From positions 2,539,369 through 2,603,368 of the forward strand of contig NZ_CP100445.1 in assembly GCF_024227435.1 (NCBI RefSeq): a stretch of DNA of 64,000 bases. The letters run 5' to 3'. Both the position numbers and the translations under genes were made by a program. Positions within the stretch are counted from its first letter, which is position 1. Each line of letters opens with the position of its first letter. This document shows positions 35,690-45,035 of this stretch, piece after piece. The notes beneath the pieces were generated by a model. It was not told where the DNA came from and ran no database searches. It worked only from the letters and a program-made list of their open reading frames with translations. This DNA comes from Natrinema caseinilyticum (GTDB lineage: Archaea > Halobacteriota > Halobacteria > Halobacteriales > Natrialbaceae).

Positions 35690-35751
35690 TTCATCCCCTC
35701 GAACCTCTTCGTTCACTCAACAGATGACGCTAACGTGCAAAGCTGAGGTCA

Positions 35752-36204
35752 TTAGCACAACCCGATTCGGTCTATTTCCGCTTCACCGTAGTTCGTGATT
35801 TCGTACACATAGTGGCTCCCAGAGCCATCGTTGACTCTTTCCCGGTCCAATAAACGGCGCTGGTACAACTTCGACAGTGACGCAAATGCAGACCCCTCTT
35901 TGATATCCTCGGACTTCTCATACACTTCATTGCCAGATACAGCTCCATCATCTTCCAACCGTTTAACGGCCGATAACACCTTGTGATGGTTTGTGTTGGG
36001 TTGTATCTGCTTCAGTTCCCGGTCATCATCGTCTTTGGATTCTCCGCTACTCTCGTCACTCGATTTTGTCTCGTCTTCAAACGTCTCTTCGACTTCGATG
36101 GATATCCTTTCTACTTTTCCTAAGTCATAGCTGCTTAGAACATCTTTCGCTCGCTGCAACGAATGTGGCCCTTCGAACTCGACTGATGTGGTGCCTTTCG
36201 TCAT
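35752..36204 (-). CDS. Winged-helix-like accessory protein, 150 residues
   Basis: The N-terminal third (MTKGTTSVEFEGPHSLQRAK) is a small alpha/beta unit. An acidic Ser/Asp/Glu linker follows, then a C-terminal helix-turn-helix-like half (NHHKVLSAVKRLEDDGAVSG, LYQRRLLDRERV) ending in a YEITNYGEAEI wing. This resembles MarR/replication-initiator-type winged helices. It converges with the preceding regulator. A pair of 9-bp direct repeats lies about 50 bases upstream of its start and may be its operator. Confidence 0.55.
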   Translation of the reverse strand: MTKGTTSVEFEGPHSLQRAKDVLSSYDLGKVERISIEVEETFEDETKSSDESSGESKDDDDRELKQIQPNTNHHKVLSAVKRLEDDGAVSGNEVYEKSEDIKEGSAFASLSKLYQRRLLDRERVNDGSGSHYVYEITNYGEAEIDRIGLC

Positions 36205-36254
36205 GACTTAGCGTTTTTGCGGAGCCGGGATAAATATGTCGGTCAAACAGATAC

Positions 36255-36274
36255 TGGGATACAAATGGGATACA
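36255..36274. repeat. Paired 9-bp direct repeats, possible operator
   Basis: TGGGATACA occurs at 36255-36263 and again at 36266-36274, an 11-bp spacing close to one helical turn. It lies in the non-coding region upstream of the minus-strand winged-helix gene starting at 36204. Confidence 0.5.
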
Positions 36275-36593
36275 TGCCCGGACACATGAGCCATAGTCGC
36301 CGTTCTACTATTCTCAATAGAGGCTCTCATCAATCTCAAGTGGACTAGCGCTAAAGCTGGTCTCAAGTTAGTGCAAAAGTGTTCCCGTCACTCGATTATT
36401 CACGTGTAATGCACGCGATGTCCGTTTCTGGTTTTCAGTGTAATTATCGTGTCCGTTTTGCGTTTGCTAATCGCAAGACGCTGTGAACCAGACAGGCGGA
36501 CAGGCGGCGGTGCCCCCCTTCCAAATGCGCCCGCTCGAGTCCCGTGCTGTTCGAGAACAGGCAGGAGACCGAGAGCGATCGGGGTGAGTAACG
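36275..36593. other. Transition region, no gene seen
   Basis: About 320 bases in which base composition rises from AT-rich to the GC-rich norm. No credible frame, hairpin or RNA gene was found. Confidence 0.5.
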
Positions 36594-37736
36594 GTGTCCC
36601 AGGTCGAGACGACTCCGCACGAAATCGAGGGTCGATGGAAGTGGCCCGACTGGGGTCGCGGTCCGTACGACGCGCTCTCGTCGGTGATGCTCGGTCCACC
36701 ATTCGAAGGGCACCTCGAGATAACCACCGAGGTCGACGGCGAGCCCTGGCTCCTCGAGGTGAGCTACAGCAAATCCGGATTCGCACCCCGTCTGTCCGAC
36801 GGGATCAACGCCGAACGGCTGTACGAGTGGGATATCAAGGGCCGTGGACGCGGTGAGCGAAAGGCGGCGTTCAATATCTCGCCGCGATTCCCGAACATGC
36901 GCCACTGGGAGACAGGCGAACCGGTGAATCTTCCGTGGGAGAATCAGGTCGGCGAGGTCGATGGCGTCGACGTCGAGTTTCACACGAGCAATATCGAGCC
37001 AGAGCGTGGCCTCGAGTTGTTGCCGGCGTTCTTCGCGGCGGTGTTCGACCACGCTGGTGAGCGTGTGCACCCGGACTATTTTCGAACGGAACCGCATCCG
37101 GCCAGTCGAATGTGGGCCTACGAACGGTCCGTCCGGATCCGTCGCGAGTGGGCCAAGAAGCTTTCCTCGGCCGGTGTCCTGCAGAAGGTCGTCCACTACC
37201 GCTCCGATCTCGAGGGCGTGAAAGCCGAACTGCATATCGACAACGAGGAGGTGATCAACCACCAGAATCGGCTGTTCCTCGAACCGAGTTCGGTCAGTGA
37301 GTTGCTTCCTGGTCACACCTACGGACGAAAATTCGAAATCTACCAGCTCAGAAACGCCGACGCGGTGTCGAAGAACCACCCGTCGTATCATCCGAAGGTG
37401 GAAGTGCTGGTGAACAAGTCGATGAACGATAACGAGGCGTGGGCGTGGGCCGATCGTCACGAGGTGACCGAACAGATCGAGGAGACGCTGTTGAACGCGC
37501 TCCACTGGGAAGATATTCCGCTCAGTCCTGACGGGAACGACGTCTACGTTGCCGACGATCACTTCGACGCGGCCGCTCGAGAGAATCTGGTCGAACTGTA
37601 CGAAGATCCGACGCCGCGCCTCGAGGCCAAGTCGGATCACCTGTTGATGACGACGCTTCGGGATATGGGCGAGGCCGCTCGAGACGTGACCGAATCGGTC
37701 GCGACCGATGGCGGTGCAACCGTCGGCGGTCTATAG
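36594..37736 (+). CDS. Plasmid/element-associated protein (DUF7845-like), 3' truncated by an IS
   Basis: 380 residues from GTG 36594 (MSQVETTPHEIEGRWKWPDW). Characteristic stretches include WLLEVSYSKSGFAPRLSDGI, RKAAFNISPRFPNMRHW and HPKVEVLVNKSMNDNEAWAW. I recognise it as a protein family found on haloarchaeal plasmids and integrated elements, normally continuing into a C-terminal helix-turn-helix. Here the frame ends at GATVGGL, and the stop TAG lies in the end of the IS630 remnant that follows. The protein has therefore probably lost its DNA-binding tail. The enzymatic role, if any, is unknown. Confidence 0.65.
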   Translation: MSQVETTPHEIEGRWKWPDWGRGPYDALSSVMLGPPFEGHLEITTEVDGEPWLLEVSYSKSGFAPRLSDGINAERLYEWDIKGRGRGERKAAFNISPRFPNMRHWETGEPVNLPWENQVGEVDGVDVEFHTSNIEPERGLELLPAFFAAVFDHAGERVHPDYFRTEPHPASRMWAYERSVRIRREWAKKLSSAGVLQKVVHYRSDLEGVKAELHIDNEEVINHQNRLFLEPSSVSELLPGHTYGRKFEIYQLRNADAVSKNHPSYHPKVEVLVNKSMNDNEAWAWADRHEVTEQIEETLLNALHWEDIPLSPDGNDVYVADDHFDAAARENLVELYEDPTPRLEAKSDHLLMTTLRDMGEAARDVTESVATDGGATVGGL

Positions 37737-38590
37737 GTGGGGCTAGAAATAATTGCTCACTCCAAGTATGGTGGTTGGTGAAGAACGACATCGACTTCTT
37801 CGAATTATTATCATAATGCGAGAATGGAATGTCCTGCGTGATCGGGCAGTCACATACTCTTCGAATCGAGAAAAAAGCGATCATCGTTTTCGGTGATCGC
37901 TCCCGACGGACACGTCCGGTCACGGTGGCCAGATACTTCGACAGACGGCCGCGTGCCGCGGGGAAATCCCGCGGCACACGGCTCGAATTGCACGGATTTC
38001 CTGGGTCGATCGATACAGACTAGTGTGGCGTCCATTTCCCGCCGCTTTTTCGAGATTCTCGCAGAACGATTCTTGCCCATCAGCGGTTGTACGGCGCGGT
38101 TTTTTGAGAGCGCAATCCCGCTTCCTCGAGCGGCCGCCGACAGCCCGGGATCGAGTATTCGACGTCGTACGTCTCGTCGAGATACTGCTGGACGAGCGCC
38201 GGCGCGTCGAAGCCAACTTTCTCGGATGATTCGTGGACCGTTCCTTCGAACCTTTTCTCCTCTTATTCTGAAGGCTTTCAGTTTCTCCCAGTTCGGTTAC
38301 TATCGGTACCGGCCTGCTCGAGCGACTCGACACCGGCGAGCCGCTCGAGCCAGCTATAGATCGTTCGTCGCCGAACGTCCGCCGAACGTCGTACCACTCT
38401 GCCAGTTCAGTCTGTGTGTGGCCATTTTGTACGCAATTGCTGCTAAGAGCCGTTGTGACGGTTTCTTCCCCTCTACAGTGTCGAGGACACATTGAAATTT
38501 TTCGACAGGAATCTTGTCGAGGTGATCCGCTACGTCCGACGGCGATTTCTGAGTAGAAAATTCTAACGGTCGCTGTCGTCGAGTTCACAA
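37732..38590 (-). mobile_element. Decayed IS630-type element, copy 1
   Basis: Minus-strand remnant matching the element at 54.2-55.2 kb. From right to left, the region around 38400 encodes the transposase head (QTELAEWYD helix-turn-helix) with frameshifts. At about 38033 the second frame restarts (MDATLVCIDRPRKSVQFEP to GAITENDDRFF). Near 37750 the transposase end, GVSNYF, survives. Most of the catalytic DDE region is deleted. Both copies share the left-end sequence TAGAAATAAT about 14 bases after TATAG. It cannot be autonomous. Confidence 0.8.
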
Positions 38591-39081
38591 ATTCCACCTA
38601 TTGTACGAGAGCAGCGACTTCTTTGCGGTTCTGGAAGGCCCGAACAAGCTCGAATTCACGGGCAGCTATTCATGCGTCTTTTGCACAACACTTCCTCTTT
38701 CGTTTCAATTCACTCATTCTACCGACTTATCCTGTCGTCATCGGTGGGGGAAATAGAACCGACTTCGACGGATACCGATTCGAATCGCTTAGCAGATCCT
38801 CCACTAGCTGATCGTTTTCCTCACTATTCGTCCCCCTCCGAAGAACAGTTCCGTCTGCACTGTTCGGAGTCGACGTCCGTCCGGCAGTTGCGGGAACGGC
38901 CGATTGGACAGCGGGAATCCGCTGAGCCGTCGACCCTGTATTTACACTCGTACTACTGTAACGCAAGTCGGGAAAGATACCGACTGTCGAGGGGAGACCA
39001 GACCTTGACCCCTCCGACGCGGGTGGGTCTCGGCAACTGTACCGCTGCCTCAGCGTGAAGTTCGAATCAACTTCCGAGACG
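38591..39081. other. Non-coding stretch between IS remnants
   Basis: About 490 bases of mixed composition without a convincing frame. It may contain further decayed element DNA that I could not identify. Confidence 0.5.
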
Positions 39082-39105
39082 GATTACAATCGTATGATTG
39101 TAATC
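39082..39105. repeat. Perfect 10-bp inverted repeat with 4-base loop
   Basis: GATTACAATC (39082-39091) and GATTGTAATC (39096-39105) are exact reverse complements around GTAT. It sits 39 bases upstream of the tnpB remnant and is AT-rich against a GC-rich background. It could be a leftover element hairpin or a regulator site. Confidence 0.75.
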
Positions 39106-39143
39106 AACTCTCAGAACTGTGAACAGCGGTAACGACCGGCGAG

Positions 39144-39480
39144 ATGACCGAGCCGAGTAGGTGGACAAATCACCTCGATTTCTCGTCTTTCATCCGTCGA
39201 AAACTGGACGAACTCACTGAGGAACGCATGTACTACGTCCACATGCACCGCCTCGAGCCGTCCGACGCCTACCGTGAGGAATTGGGCCGCCACCGCGATA
39301 TTTGTCGGCAACCGTACAACCACACTCGCTACTGGCTCACCGAGCGCCGAGAGACCCGTAGCGAAGTATCCTCGATGACCGCGCTTCGGTCAGAGCTACC
39401 CGACCTCGAATAGTGGTGGGACGGCCTCTCGAACGCGTAATCGGAGGTGCCTCCGAGCAGCCTGTGTCGAGAGAAGTATC
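39144..39480 (+). pseudogene. TnpB (IS200/IS605, IS1341-type) N-terminal remnant
   Basis: The frame from ATG 39144 includes MHRLEPSDAYREELGRHRDI and CRQPYNHTRYWL, the start typical of one haloarchaeal TnpB group (an RNA-guided nuclease of IS200/IS605 elements). It runs to PDLE, then TAG, then WWDGLSNA and another stop. WWD is the normal continuation, so the frame is interrupted. The remaining three-quarters, including the RuvC-like nuclease and zinc finger, are absent. No tnpA is nearby. Confidence 0.65.
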
Positions 39481-39736
39481 AGGAATAATATTAATTGGGT
39501 CCCCACACAGCTATCTTTTATCTATAATACGGTTGCTACTTATCACGACTCTGGTTTTCGGATAGCTGGCTAAAGCCATCGATGGTGCCTAAAAAGTGGG
39601 TAGTCACAAACAATCTATGGAAACAAGTATCTTACATTTTTTGGAGGTCATGCATCTAAAATAAGTTTCATTTCTCGGAGCTATCGAACCAACGACTACA
39701 CTAAACCTTCATACGCTTGGACGCAAGCTATCGTGT

Positions 39737-40819
39737 ATGAACCGCAGCACGCTCAAACAGGCGCTGGAAAACGCCGACCTCACCACCTACGAGGCTGACG
39801 CGTACCTGACGCTCGTCGACTACGGGCGCCTCCCCGCTGTCGACGTGGCGAAGAAATCAGACGTGCCAACGACCCAGGTGTACGACACGCTTCGTTCGCT
39901 GGAATCGAAGGGCTTCGTCGATACCATCGACCGGGACCGATTGCACGCAGAGCCCTCGGATCCCGTCGACATCCTCGCTCATCTGCGCAAACGGGGAGAA
40001 CTGTTTACCGATGCCGCCGAGGAACTCGAAGATCGATGGGAGCAACCGGAACTCAAAGACCACCGAGTGGGGGTCGTCAAGCACGCCGACACGGTGCTCG
40101 AACACGTCCGGAATCAGATCCGAGAGACCGACGTCGCAGTCGAAGTCGCGCTGACCGCCGACCAATTCGAGTCACTGCGGACAGAACTCTATTCGGCGGT
40201 TGACCGGGGCGTCATCGTCCACGTTGCTATCTACTACGAATCTGGCCTGACCGAACGAAGTGAGTCCTGGGACCTCTCCAGGACGAACCTCGAAGTACGC
40301 CTCGTCAATATTCCTGGTCCGTTCATCTCCGTGCTCGACCGGAGCCGAACGTACTTCGCACCGAACTCGCGGGCCGCAGAGAACTACGGTATTCTGATCA
40401 ACGACAATATCCTCTCGTTTATCAACCACTGGTACTACCAGACCTGCCTCTGGTATCCGTGGGAGTCACTGGCCTCACGGCAGGAACTCCCGAAGCCGTA
40501 TATCAGCCTCAAGGAGTTCATCAGAGACATCTCCTCGCTGCACCACAGCGGCGGGAACGTCGCCGTAACCATCTCGGGGATCGATGTGGCGGCCGACGAG
40601 TTCCGTACAGTCACGGGGACGGTCACGGAGATCTACTATCCCGACGTGATCAACGACGATTCGCCATCGCTCGAACAGCTTTCGACGTATGCGGTGGTGA
40701 CCCTCGATACCGGGGGAGCGGAACTCACCGTCGGTGGATGGGGAGCGGTATTCGAGGACATCGAAGCCCAAAAGATCATCCTGGAGGCGATTTCGTTCGA
40801 CGACGTCGTTCAGTCGTAA
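39737..40819 (+). CDS. TrmB-family sugar-responsive transcriptional regulator
   Basis: 360 residues. The N-terminal winged helix (LTTYEADAYLTLVDYGRLPA, then DVPTTQVYDTLRSLESKGFV) is the TrmB class, followed by a coiled linker (about 75-110) and a C-terminal sugar-binding TrmB domain ending FDDVVQS, with WYYQTCLWYPWESL inside. TrmB proteins repress or activate sugar uptake and glycoside-hydrolase genes according to bound sugar. It overlaps the GH3 stop by ten bases tail to tail and lies in a glucan-use cluster, so it is the likely local regulator. Confidence 0.88.
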   Translation: MNRSTLKQALENADLTTYEADAYLTLVDYGRLPAVDVAKKSDVPTTQVYDTLRSLESKGFVDTIDRDRLHAEPSDPVDILAHLRKRGELFTDAAEELEDRWEQPELKDHRVGVVKHADTVLEHVRNQIRETDVAVEVALTADQFESLRTELYSAVDRGVIVHVAIYYESGLTERSESWDLSRTNLEVRLVNIPGPFISVLDRSRTYFAPNSRAAENYGILINDNILSFINHWYYQTCLWYPWESLASRQELPKPYISLKEFIRDISSLHHSGGNVAVTISGIDVAADEFRTVTGTVTEIYYPDVINDDSPSLEQLSTYAVVTLDTGGAELTVGGWGAVFEDIEAQKIILEAISFDDVVQS

Positions 40820-43041
40820 GTCGTCTCGATGGTAAGTTCGACCGTCTGCTCGCCGACGTGAACCGAATACGCGCCCGCCTCCGTCCGTCTAACCCCGTCA
40901 GCGCCGACCTGCCCCAGCTCGGCCGCGGCGAGTTCGATTTCCGCCATTACGTTCTCACCACCGTCGAGCGAGACGCGCTGAAAGCCACGGAGTTCGCGGA
41001 CCGGCGTGACGCGTGCACTCGCGTGGTTCGTGACGTACACCTGTACGACGTCGCTTCCCGGTCGGTCACTGACGTTTGCAACCGGCACCCGAACTGTCGT
41101 CGTGTCGTGTGGCCCGATGGTCGACTCGGTCAGTGTGATGTCGTCGTACTCGAAGTCGGCGTAACTGAGTCCGTGGCCGAATTCGAACAGCGGATCGTAC
41201 GACGAGGGGTGTTCCTCCTGATCGATGGGGGTGGGATGTGGGAAGTGGTTGAACCGTGTCTGCAGGTGGCCCTCGGACTTCGGAATCGAGATGGGGAGTC
41301 GGCCGCTGGGGTCGTTCTCGCCGAAGAGCGTCTCGGCAACCGCCTGTCCGCCCATCGTTCCGGGATAATACGCCATGAGGAGGGCTGGCACGTGCTCGTC
41401 CATCCAGTCGACGATGAGCGGTCGGCCCGTGACCAAGACGCCGACGACAGGCGTTCCCGACTCGTGGATCGCCTCCACGAGCTCGCGCTGGGCGTCAGGC
41501 AGGTGCAGCGTGTGTCGGTTCGGGAACTCGTCGGGTTCGGTGCCGGTGTCGACGGTCGGGCCGAATTCGTGGAGATACCACGGTTCACCGACGGCGACGA
41601 CGGCAATATCTGCGTCTTCGGCTGCCTCGACGGCCGCATCCACATCCAGCGTGTCGTTCATCGTCGACCCCTGTTCGTAGACCACGTTGCCGGACGTGAT
41701 CGCCTCGATGCCGTCGCGAATCGTCACGACGTCGGTTCCCTCGGGGTCGGGCACACTCCAGCCGCCGAGCTGGTGGACCACGTCGTCGGCGTTCGGCCCG
41801 GCGACGAGGACGTCCGCATCCGTCTCGAGCGGGAGGAGGTCGTCGTTTTTCAGGAGGGTCATCGAGTCGCGTGCGATCTCGAGAGACGCCTCGCGATGGG
41901 CGTCGGCCCCGACCACATCACGTGCCTCGCCTGGGTCGACGAAGGTGTCCTCGAAGAGCCCCAATCGGAACTTCTGTTCGAGTACACGTTCGACACTGTC
42001 GTCGACGACGGCCTCGGCCACTTCACCGTCCTCGACCAGCGAGACGAGGTGTTCGGCGTGGTCGATCGCGTCGACGGACGCGATATCGAGGCCGGCTTCC
42101 CGGGTCTGGCGGACGGAATCGCGGTGGTCCGCGGTTATCTTGTGGTCTTCGTCGAGCATCTTCACGCCGCCCCAATCGGACACCACGGTGCCGTCGAAAC
42201 CCAGCGTCCTGCGGAGCAGGTCGGTCAGATAGCGCCGCGACCCGTGTGCGGGTTCCCCGTCGACGGCGTTGTAACAGGGCATCACCGACTCGACGTCCTC
42301 GTCCAGTACGTCGAGGAAGGACGGCAAGAAGACGTTCCGCAACAGGTACTGTGACACTTCGACCGGGGCGGCGTCTTCGCCACGCGCAGGGTCGCTGTAG
42401 GCCGGAAAGTGCTTTGCCGTCGCGATGACCGACGACGGATCTTCGATGCCATCACCCTGATAGCCGCGAACTTTCGCGGCCGCCAGTTTCGCACAGAGGT
42501 AGGGACTCTCGCCGAACGTTTCGAACGTGCGACCCCACCGTGGGTCACGCGCTACGTCACAGGTGGGGGAGTAGTTCTGGTGCGCGCCGCTTCGTCGGAC
42601 CTCAGTGGCCGTGATGCGGGCACCCCGCTCGACTGCGTCGGCGTCCCACGTCGCCCCGGCGCCGAGACCGTTGGGAAACGCCGTTCCTTCGGCAACGTAG
42701 GCGTGACCGTGGACGGCGTCGACGTTGAACAACAGGGGGATACCGAGACGTGTCTCCGAGAGCGCGGCCTCCTGGATTCGGTTGACGTTCTCGACGATAT
42801 CGTCCAGTCGCATGTCCACGGCACCGCCCCAGCCGAACGACGCGACGGCCCCGACGTTGTGTTCCGTGACTTCCGTCACGACGTCGTCGATATCTTTGAA
42901 CTCGTCGAGGTGGCCCGCCCACGTCCCGACTAATTGACCGACCTTCTCTTCGAGCGTCATTCGACCGAGTAAGTCGCTGACTCGTTCCGCGGTCGAGACA
43001 GTCGGATCCCTAAACAGCGGTTGCGTATCGCTAGACTGCAT
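40810..43041 (-). CDS. Glycoside hydrolase family 3 beta-glucosidase
   Basis: 743 residues, no signal peptide, so it acts in the cytoplasm on imported beta-linked oligosaccharides. The N-terminal GH3 barrel shows KVGQLVGTWAGHLDEF, AKHFPAY and the nucleophile motif TVVSDWGGVKM (Asp about 289). The C-terminal alpha/beta sandwich and a fibronectin-III-like domain (about 640-735, GSDVVQVYVTNHASARVTPV) complete the usual three-domain form. It is divergent from the ABC importer operon across 243 bases with TATA boxes facing each way. Substrate, probably beta-1,3-gluco-oligosaccharide, is inferred from the GH81 gene nearby. Confidence 0.92.
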   Translation of the reverse strand: MQSSDTQPLFRDPTVSTAERVSDLLGRMTLEEKVGQLVGTWAGHLDEFKDIDDVVTEVTEHNVGAVASFGWGGAVDMRLDDIVENVNRIQEAALSETRLGIPLLFNVDAVHGHAYVAEGTAFPNGLGAGATWDADAVERGARITATEVRRSGAHQNYSPTCDVARDPRWGRTFETFGESPYLCAKLAAAKVRGYQGDGIEDPSSVIATAKHFPAYSDPARGEDAAPVEVSQYLLRNVFLPSFLDVLDEDVESVMPCYNAVDGEPAHGSRRYLTDLLRRTLGFDGTVVSDWGGVKMLDEDHKITADHRDSVRQTREAGLDIASVDAIDHAEHLVSLVEDGEVAEAVVDDSVERVLEQKFRLGLFEDTFVDPGEARDVVGADAHREASLEIARDSMTLLKNDDLLPLETDADVLVAGPNADDVVHQLGGWSVPDPEGTDVVTIRDGIEAITSGNVVYEQGSTMNDTLDVDAAVEAAEDADIAVVAVGEPWYLHEFGPTVDTGTEPDEFPNRHTLHLPDAQRELVEAIHESGTPVVGVLVTGRPLIVDWMDEHVPALLMAYYPGTMGGQAVAETLFGENDPSGRLPISIPKSEGHLQTRFNHFPHPTPIDQEEHPSSYDPLFEFGHGLSYADFEYDDITLTESTIGPHDTTTVRVPVANVSDRPGSDVVQVYVTNHASARVTPVRELRGFQRVSLDGGENVMAEIELAAAELGQVGADGVRRTEAGAYSVHVGEQTVELTIETTYD

Positions 43042-43065
43042 CGTGAGAACGATTCTGTCACGTGC

Positions 43066-43077
43066 ATTTATACTTTT
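43066..43077 (-). promoter_or_regulatory. TATA box for the GH3 gene
   Basis: The minus strand reads AAAAGTATAAAT about 25-36 bases before ATG 43041, suitable for an essentially leaderless transcript. Confidence 0.6.
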
Positions 43078-43249
43078 GGATGGCCCTGACACGGCCGGTC
43101 TAAAACTCGTCGCGACGGTTCCGTCGGGACAGGCACTGATGCTGACTCGCCGCGATGTGCCTCAACTCGCGTGCGACTCCGACATGCCCCGGGGCACCAC
43201 CTGTCAAGGTGTCGGGATACGGAGCGCGATTGCCATTAACAACCACAAT

Positions 43250-43260
43250 GTTTAATATAG
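43250..43260 (+). promoter_or_regulatory. TATA box for the ABC importer operon
   Basis: TTTAATATAGG lies about 25-35 bases before ATG 43285. With the opposing box near 43070 it makes a compact divergent control region where a TrmB-family protein could act. Confidence 0.6.
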
Positions 43261-43284
43261 GTAAGTGTGCGATAATTGTACGTA

Positions 43285-45015
43285 ATGTCACGAGCTACTG
43301 AAGGCTATGGCGATCTGATTAGCCGACGGCAATTCGTCAAACTGACCAGTGTTTCTGGAGCTGCAGCCCTCGCTGGGTGTAGCGGCGGGGGTTCGTCCGG
43401 CGGCAACACTCTGACGGGCGCGACGAACGTAGGCGTCCCGACGAACATGCACCTGAATCCGATGGCGACCCAGAACTACGACTGGACTGCGGGCAACCAC
43501 ATCTTCGAGCGCTTCGCCGCCTACAACTTCTCTACACAGGAGTTCGAGTTGGCCGGCCTCGAGAACTGGTCGTTCGAAGACGAGACTGTCACGCTGACGC
43601 TGCGCGACGACCTCAAGTGGGACACTGGTGATGACGTCACGGCAGGTGACGTCATCACGCAGTTCAGACTGATGAAAAAGACCGAAGCAACGCTGTGGGA
43701 CTTCGCTGACAGCGTCGCGGAGGGCGAAAACGATAAAACTGTTGTCATCACGCTTTCGAAGCCGTCGAACCCGGAGATTATTAAACATACTCTCGCGAAC
43801 GGAGACCTTCGTATTCACGGGTACCAACCTGTCTACAACGAGTTCCTGGACAAAGACGCATCGGCCATCCAGCAGTTCGAGTGGGAAGAAGATGTCCACG
43901 GGAACGGTCCGTTCACACTGGAATCCAAAAGCGACCAGGCCTGGACGCTCTCGCGCAACGAGCACTTCTACGACGCCGATAACGTCACTTTCGACACGTA
44001 CGAACTCCTGAGCCGACAGGAAAATAGTGCCCTCCAGCAGGGGCTGATGGGCGGCGAACTCGACGTCGTCACGAGCATGTTCGCCCCCCCGAAGATCGTC
44101 GATAATTTCCCGGATCACGTCGAAGAGGTCACTCTCCCGGCGAACTGGGGGTACGGGATCATATTCAACCACGACGACGAGGACTTCGGCAACCGGAAGG
44201 TACGCCAGGCGGTCGCACACGTTGTCAATCGCCAGCAGGTCGCCGACAACGCCGGGCCGCGCACGAAAAAACCCGCGCCAAAGGTCACCGGTATCGCACC
44301 GGCCGACCAGGAGTCGTGGCTCGGCGGCGCCTACGATAGTTTCGAGAGCTACGGGGCGGAAGCTACGCAGTCCGAGGCGGCTGCCACGCTGCTCCGCGAG
44401 GCCGGCTACTCGAAATCGGGCGGGACGTGGCGTGACGATGACGGGAACGCGCTCGGCGGAAGTTACCTGACGCCGGCCGGGTGGACCGACTGGACGACCG
44501 CGACGAATACCGTCGTCGATCAGCTGAACTCCTTTGGCTTCGACTTCGAGATCAACTCGGTGCCGAGTAGCGACTTCTTCGGTACGTACACCGACTCCAA
44601 CTTCAAGATCGGTGCGTTCTACTGGCTGCCCGGTGGCGCTCGATCGTCGTACCCGTACTTCCCGCTGCGCTGGCAGCTGAACGTTCCGGACGTCGGTGGC
44701 GGACACAACTTCGCCGAAGGCGAATACACCGTCCCGGCGATGGACGGCTCGGGCGAGATGACGCTGAACCCGTTCGAAGAGATACGCAGCGTCGCGACGA
44801 TGCAAGACGAAACGCAGGCCTCCGAGACCATAACGCGGGTCGCGTGGCACAACAACCAGAACCTCCCCGTCCTTGGCCTCGTCGCGAAACAGGACCAATC
44901 CTGGCTCACCTCCGACGAGTGGGACATCGCCCCGGCCGACGACTCCGCCCGCGGTGTCAAGTGGCCGTCGCACTGGCTGCCCAAGCAAGGCAAGCTGAAC
45001 GCGTCCGATCGGTAA
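43285..45015 (+). CDS. Extracellular solute-binding protein, family 5 (oligopeptide/oligosaccharide type)
   Basis: 576-residue lipoprotein, first gene of an ABC importer operon. The Tat-type signal (SRRQFVKLTSVSGAAALAGC) ends at a lipobox Cys near residue 30, followed by a Ser/Gly linker. The mature part has the SBP_bac_5 layout, including LTLRDDLKWDTGDDVTAGDV and GIIFNHDDEDFGNRKVRQAV. In archaea this family often carries cello- and gluco-oligosaccharides rather than peptides. The neighbouring GH3 and GH81 genes favour beta-glucan fragments. ATG 43285 is preferred to TTG 43276. Confidence 0.9.
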   Translation: MSRATEGYGDLISRRQFVKLTSVSGAAALAGCSGGGSSGGNTLTGATNVGVPTNMHLNPMATQNYDWTAGNHIFERFAAYNFSTQEFELAGLENWSFEDETVTLTLRDDLKWDTGDDVTAGDVITQFRLMKKTEATLWDFADSVAEGENDKTVVITLSKPSNPEIIKHTLANGDLRIHGYQPVYNEFLDKDASAIQQFEWEEDVHGNGPFTLESKSDQAWTLSRNEHFYDADNVTFDTYELLSRQENSALQQGLMGGELDVVTSMFAPPKIVDNFPDHVEEVTLPANWGYGIIFNHDDEDFGNRKVRQAVAHVVNRQQVADNAGPRTKKPAPKVTGIAPADQESWLGGAYDSFESYGAEATQSEAAATLLREAGYSKSGGTWRDDDGNALGGSYLTPAGWTDWTTATNTVVDQLNSFGFDFEINSVPSSDFFGTYTDSNFKIGAFYWLPGGARSSYPYFPLRWQLNVPDVGGGHNFAEGEYTVPAMDGSGEMTLNPFEEIRSVATMQDETQASETITRVAWHNNQNLPVLGLVAKQDQSWLTSDEWDIAPADDSARGVKWPSHWLPKQGKLNASDR

Positions 45016-45035
45016 CACCATCAGAAGAGTACGAA

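Noticed and set aside
34148-39110. Attachment-site repeat of the tRNA-Arg 3' end
   Set aside because: Only short partial matches were seen (for example GTTCGAATC near 39061), too short to be an integration repeat.
40459-42354. 631-codon plus-strand frame across TrmB and GH3
   Set aside because: It is out of frame with both TrmB and the reverse GH3 gene, and its composition is shadow-like.
43288-45021. 577-codon minus-strand frame opposite the solute-binding protein
   Set aside because: The plus strand encodes a lipoprotein with SBP family 5 features; the minus frame lacks any.
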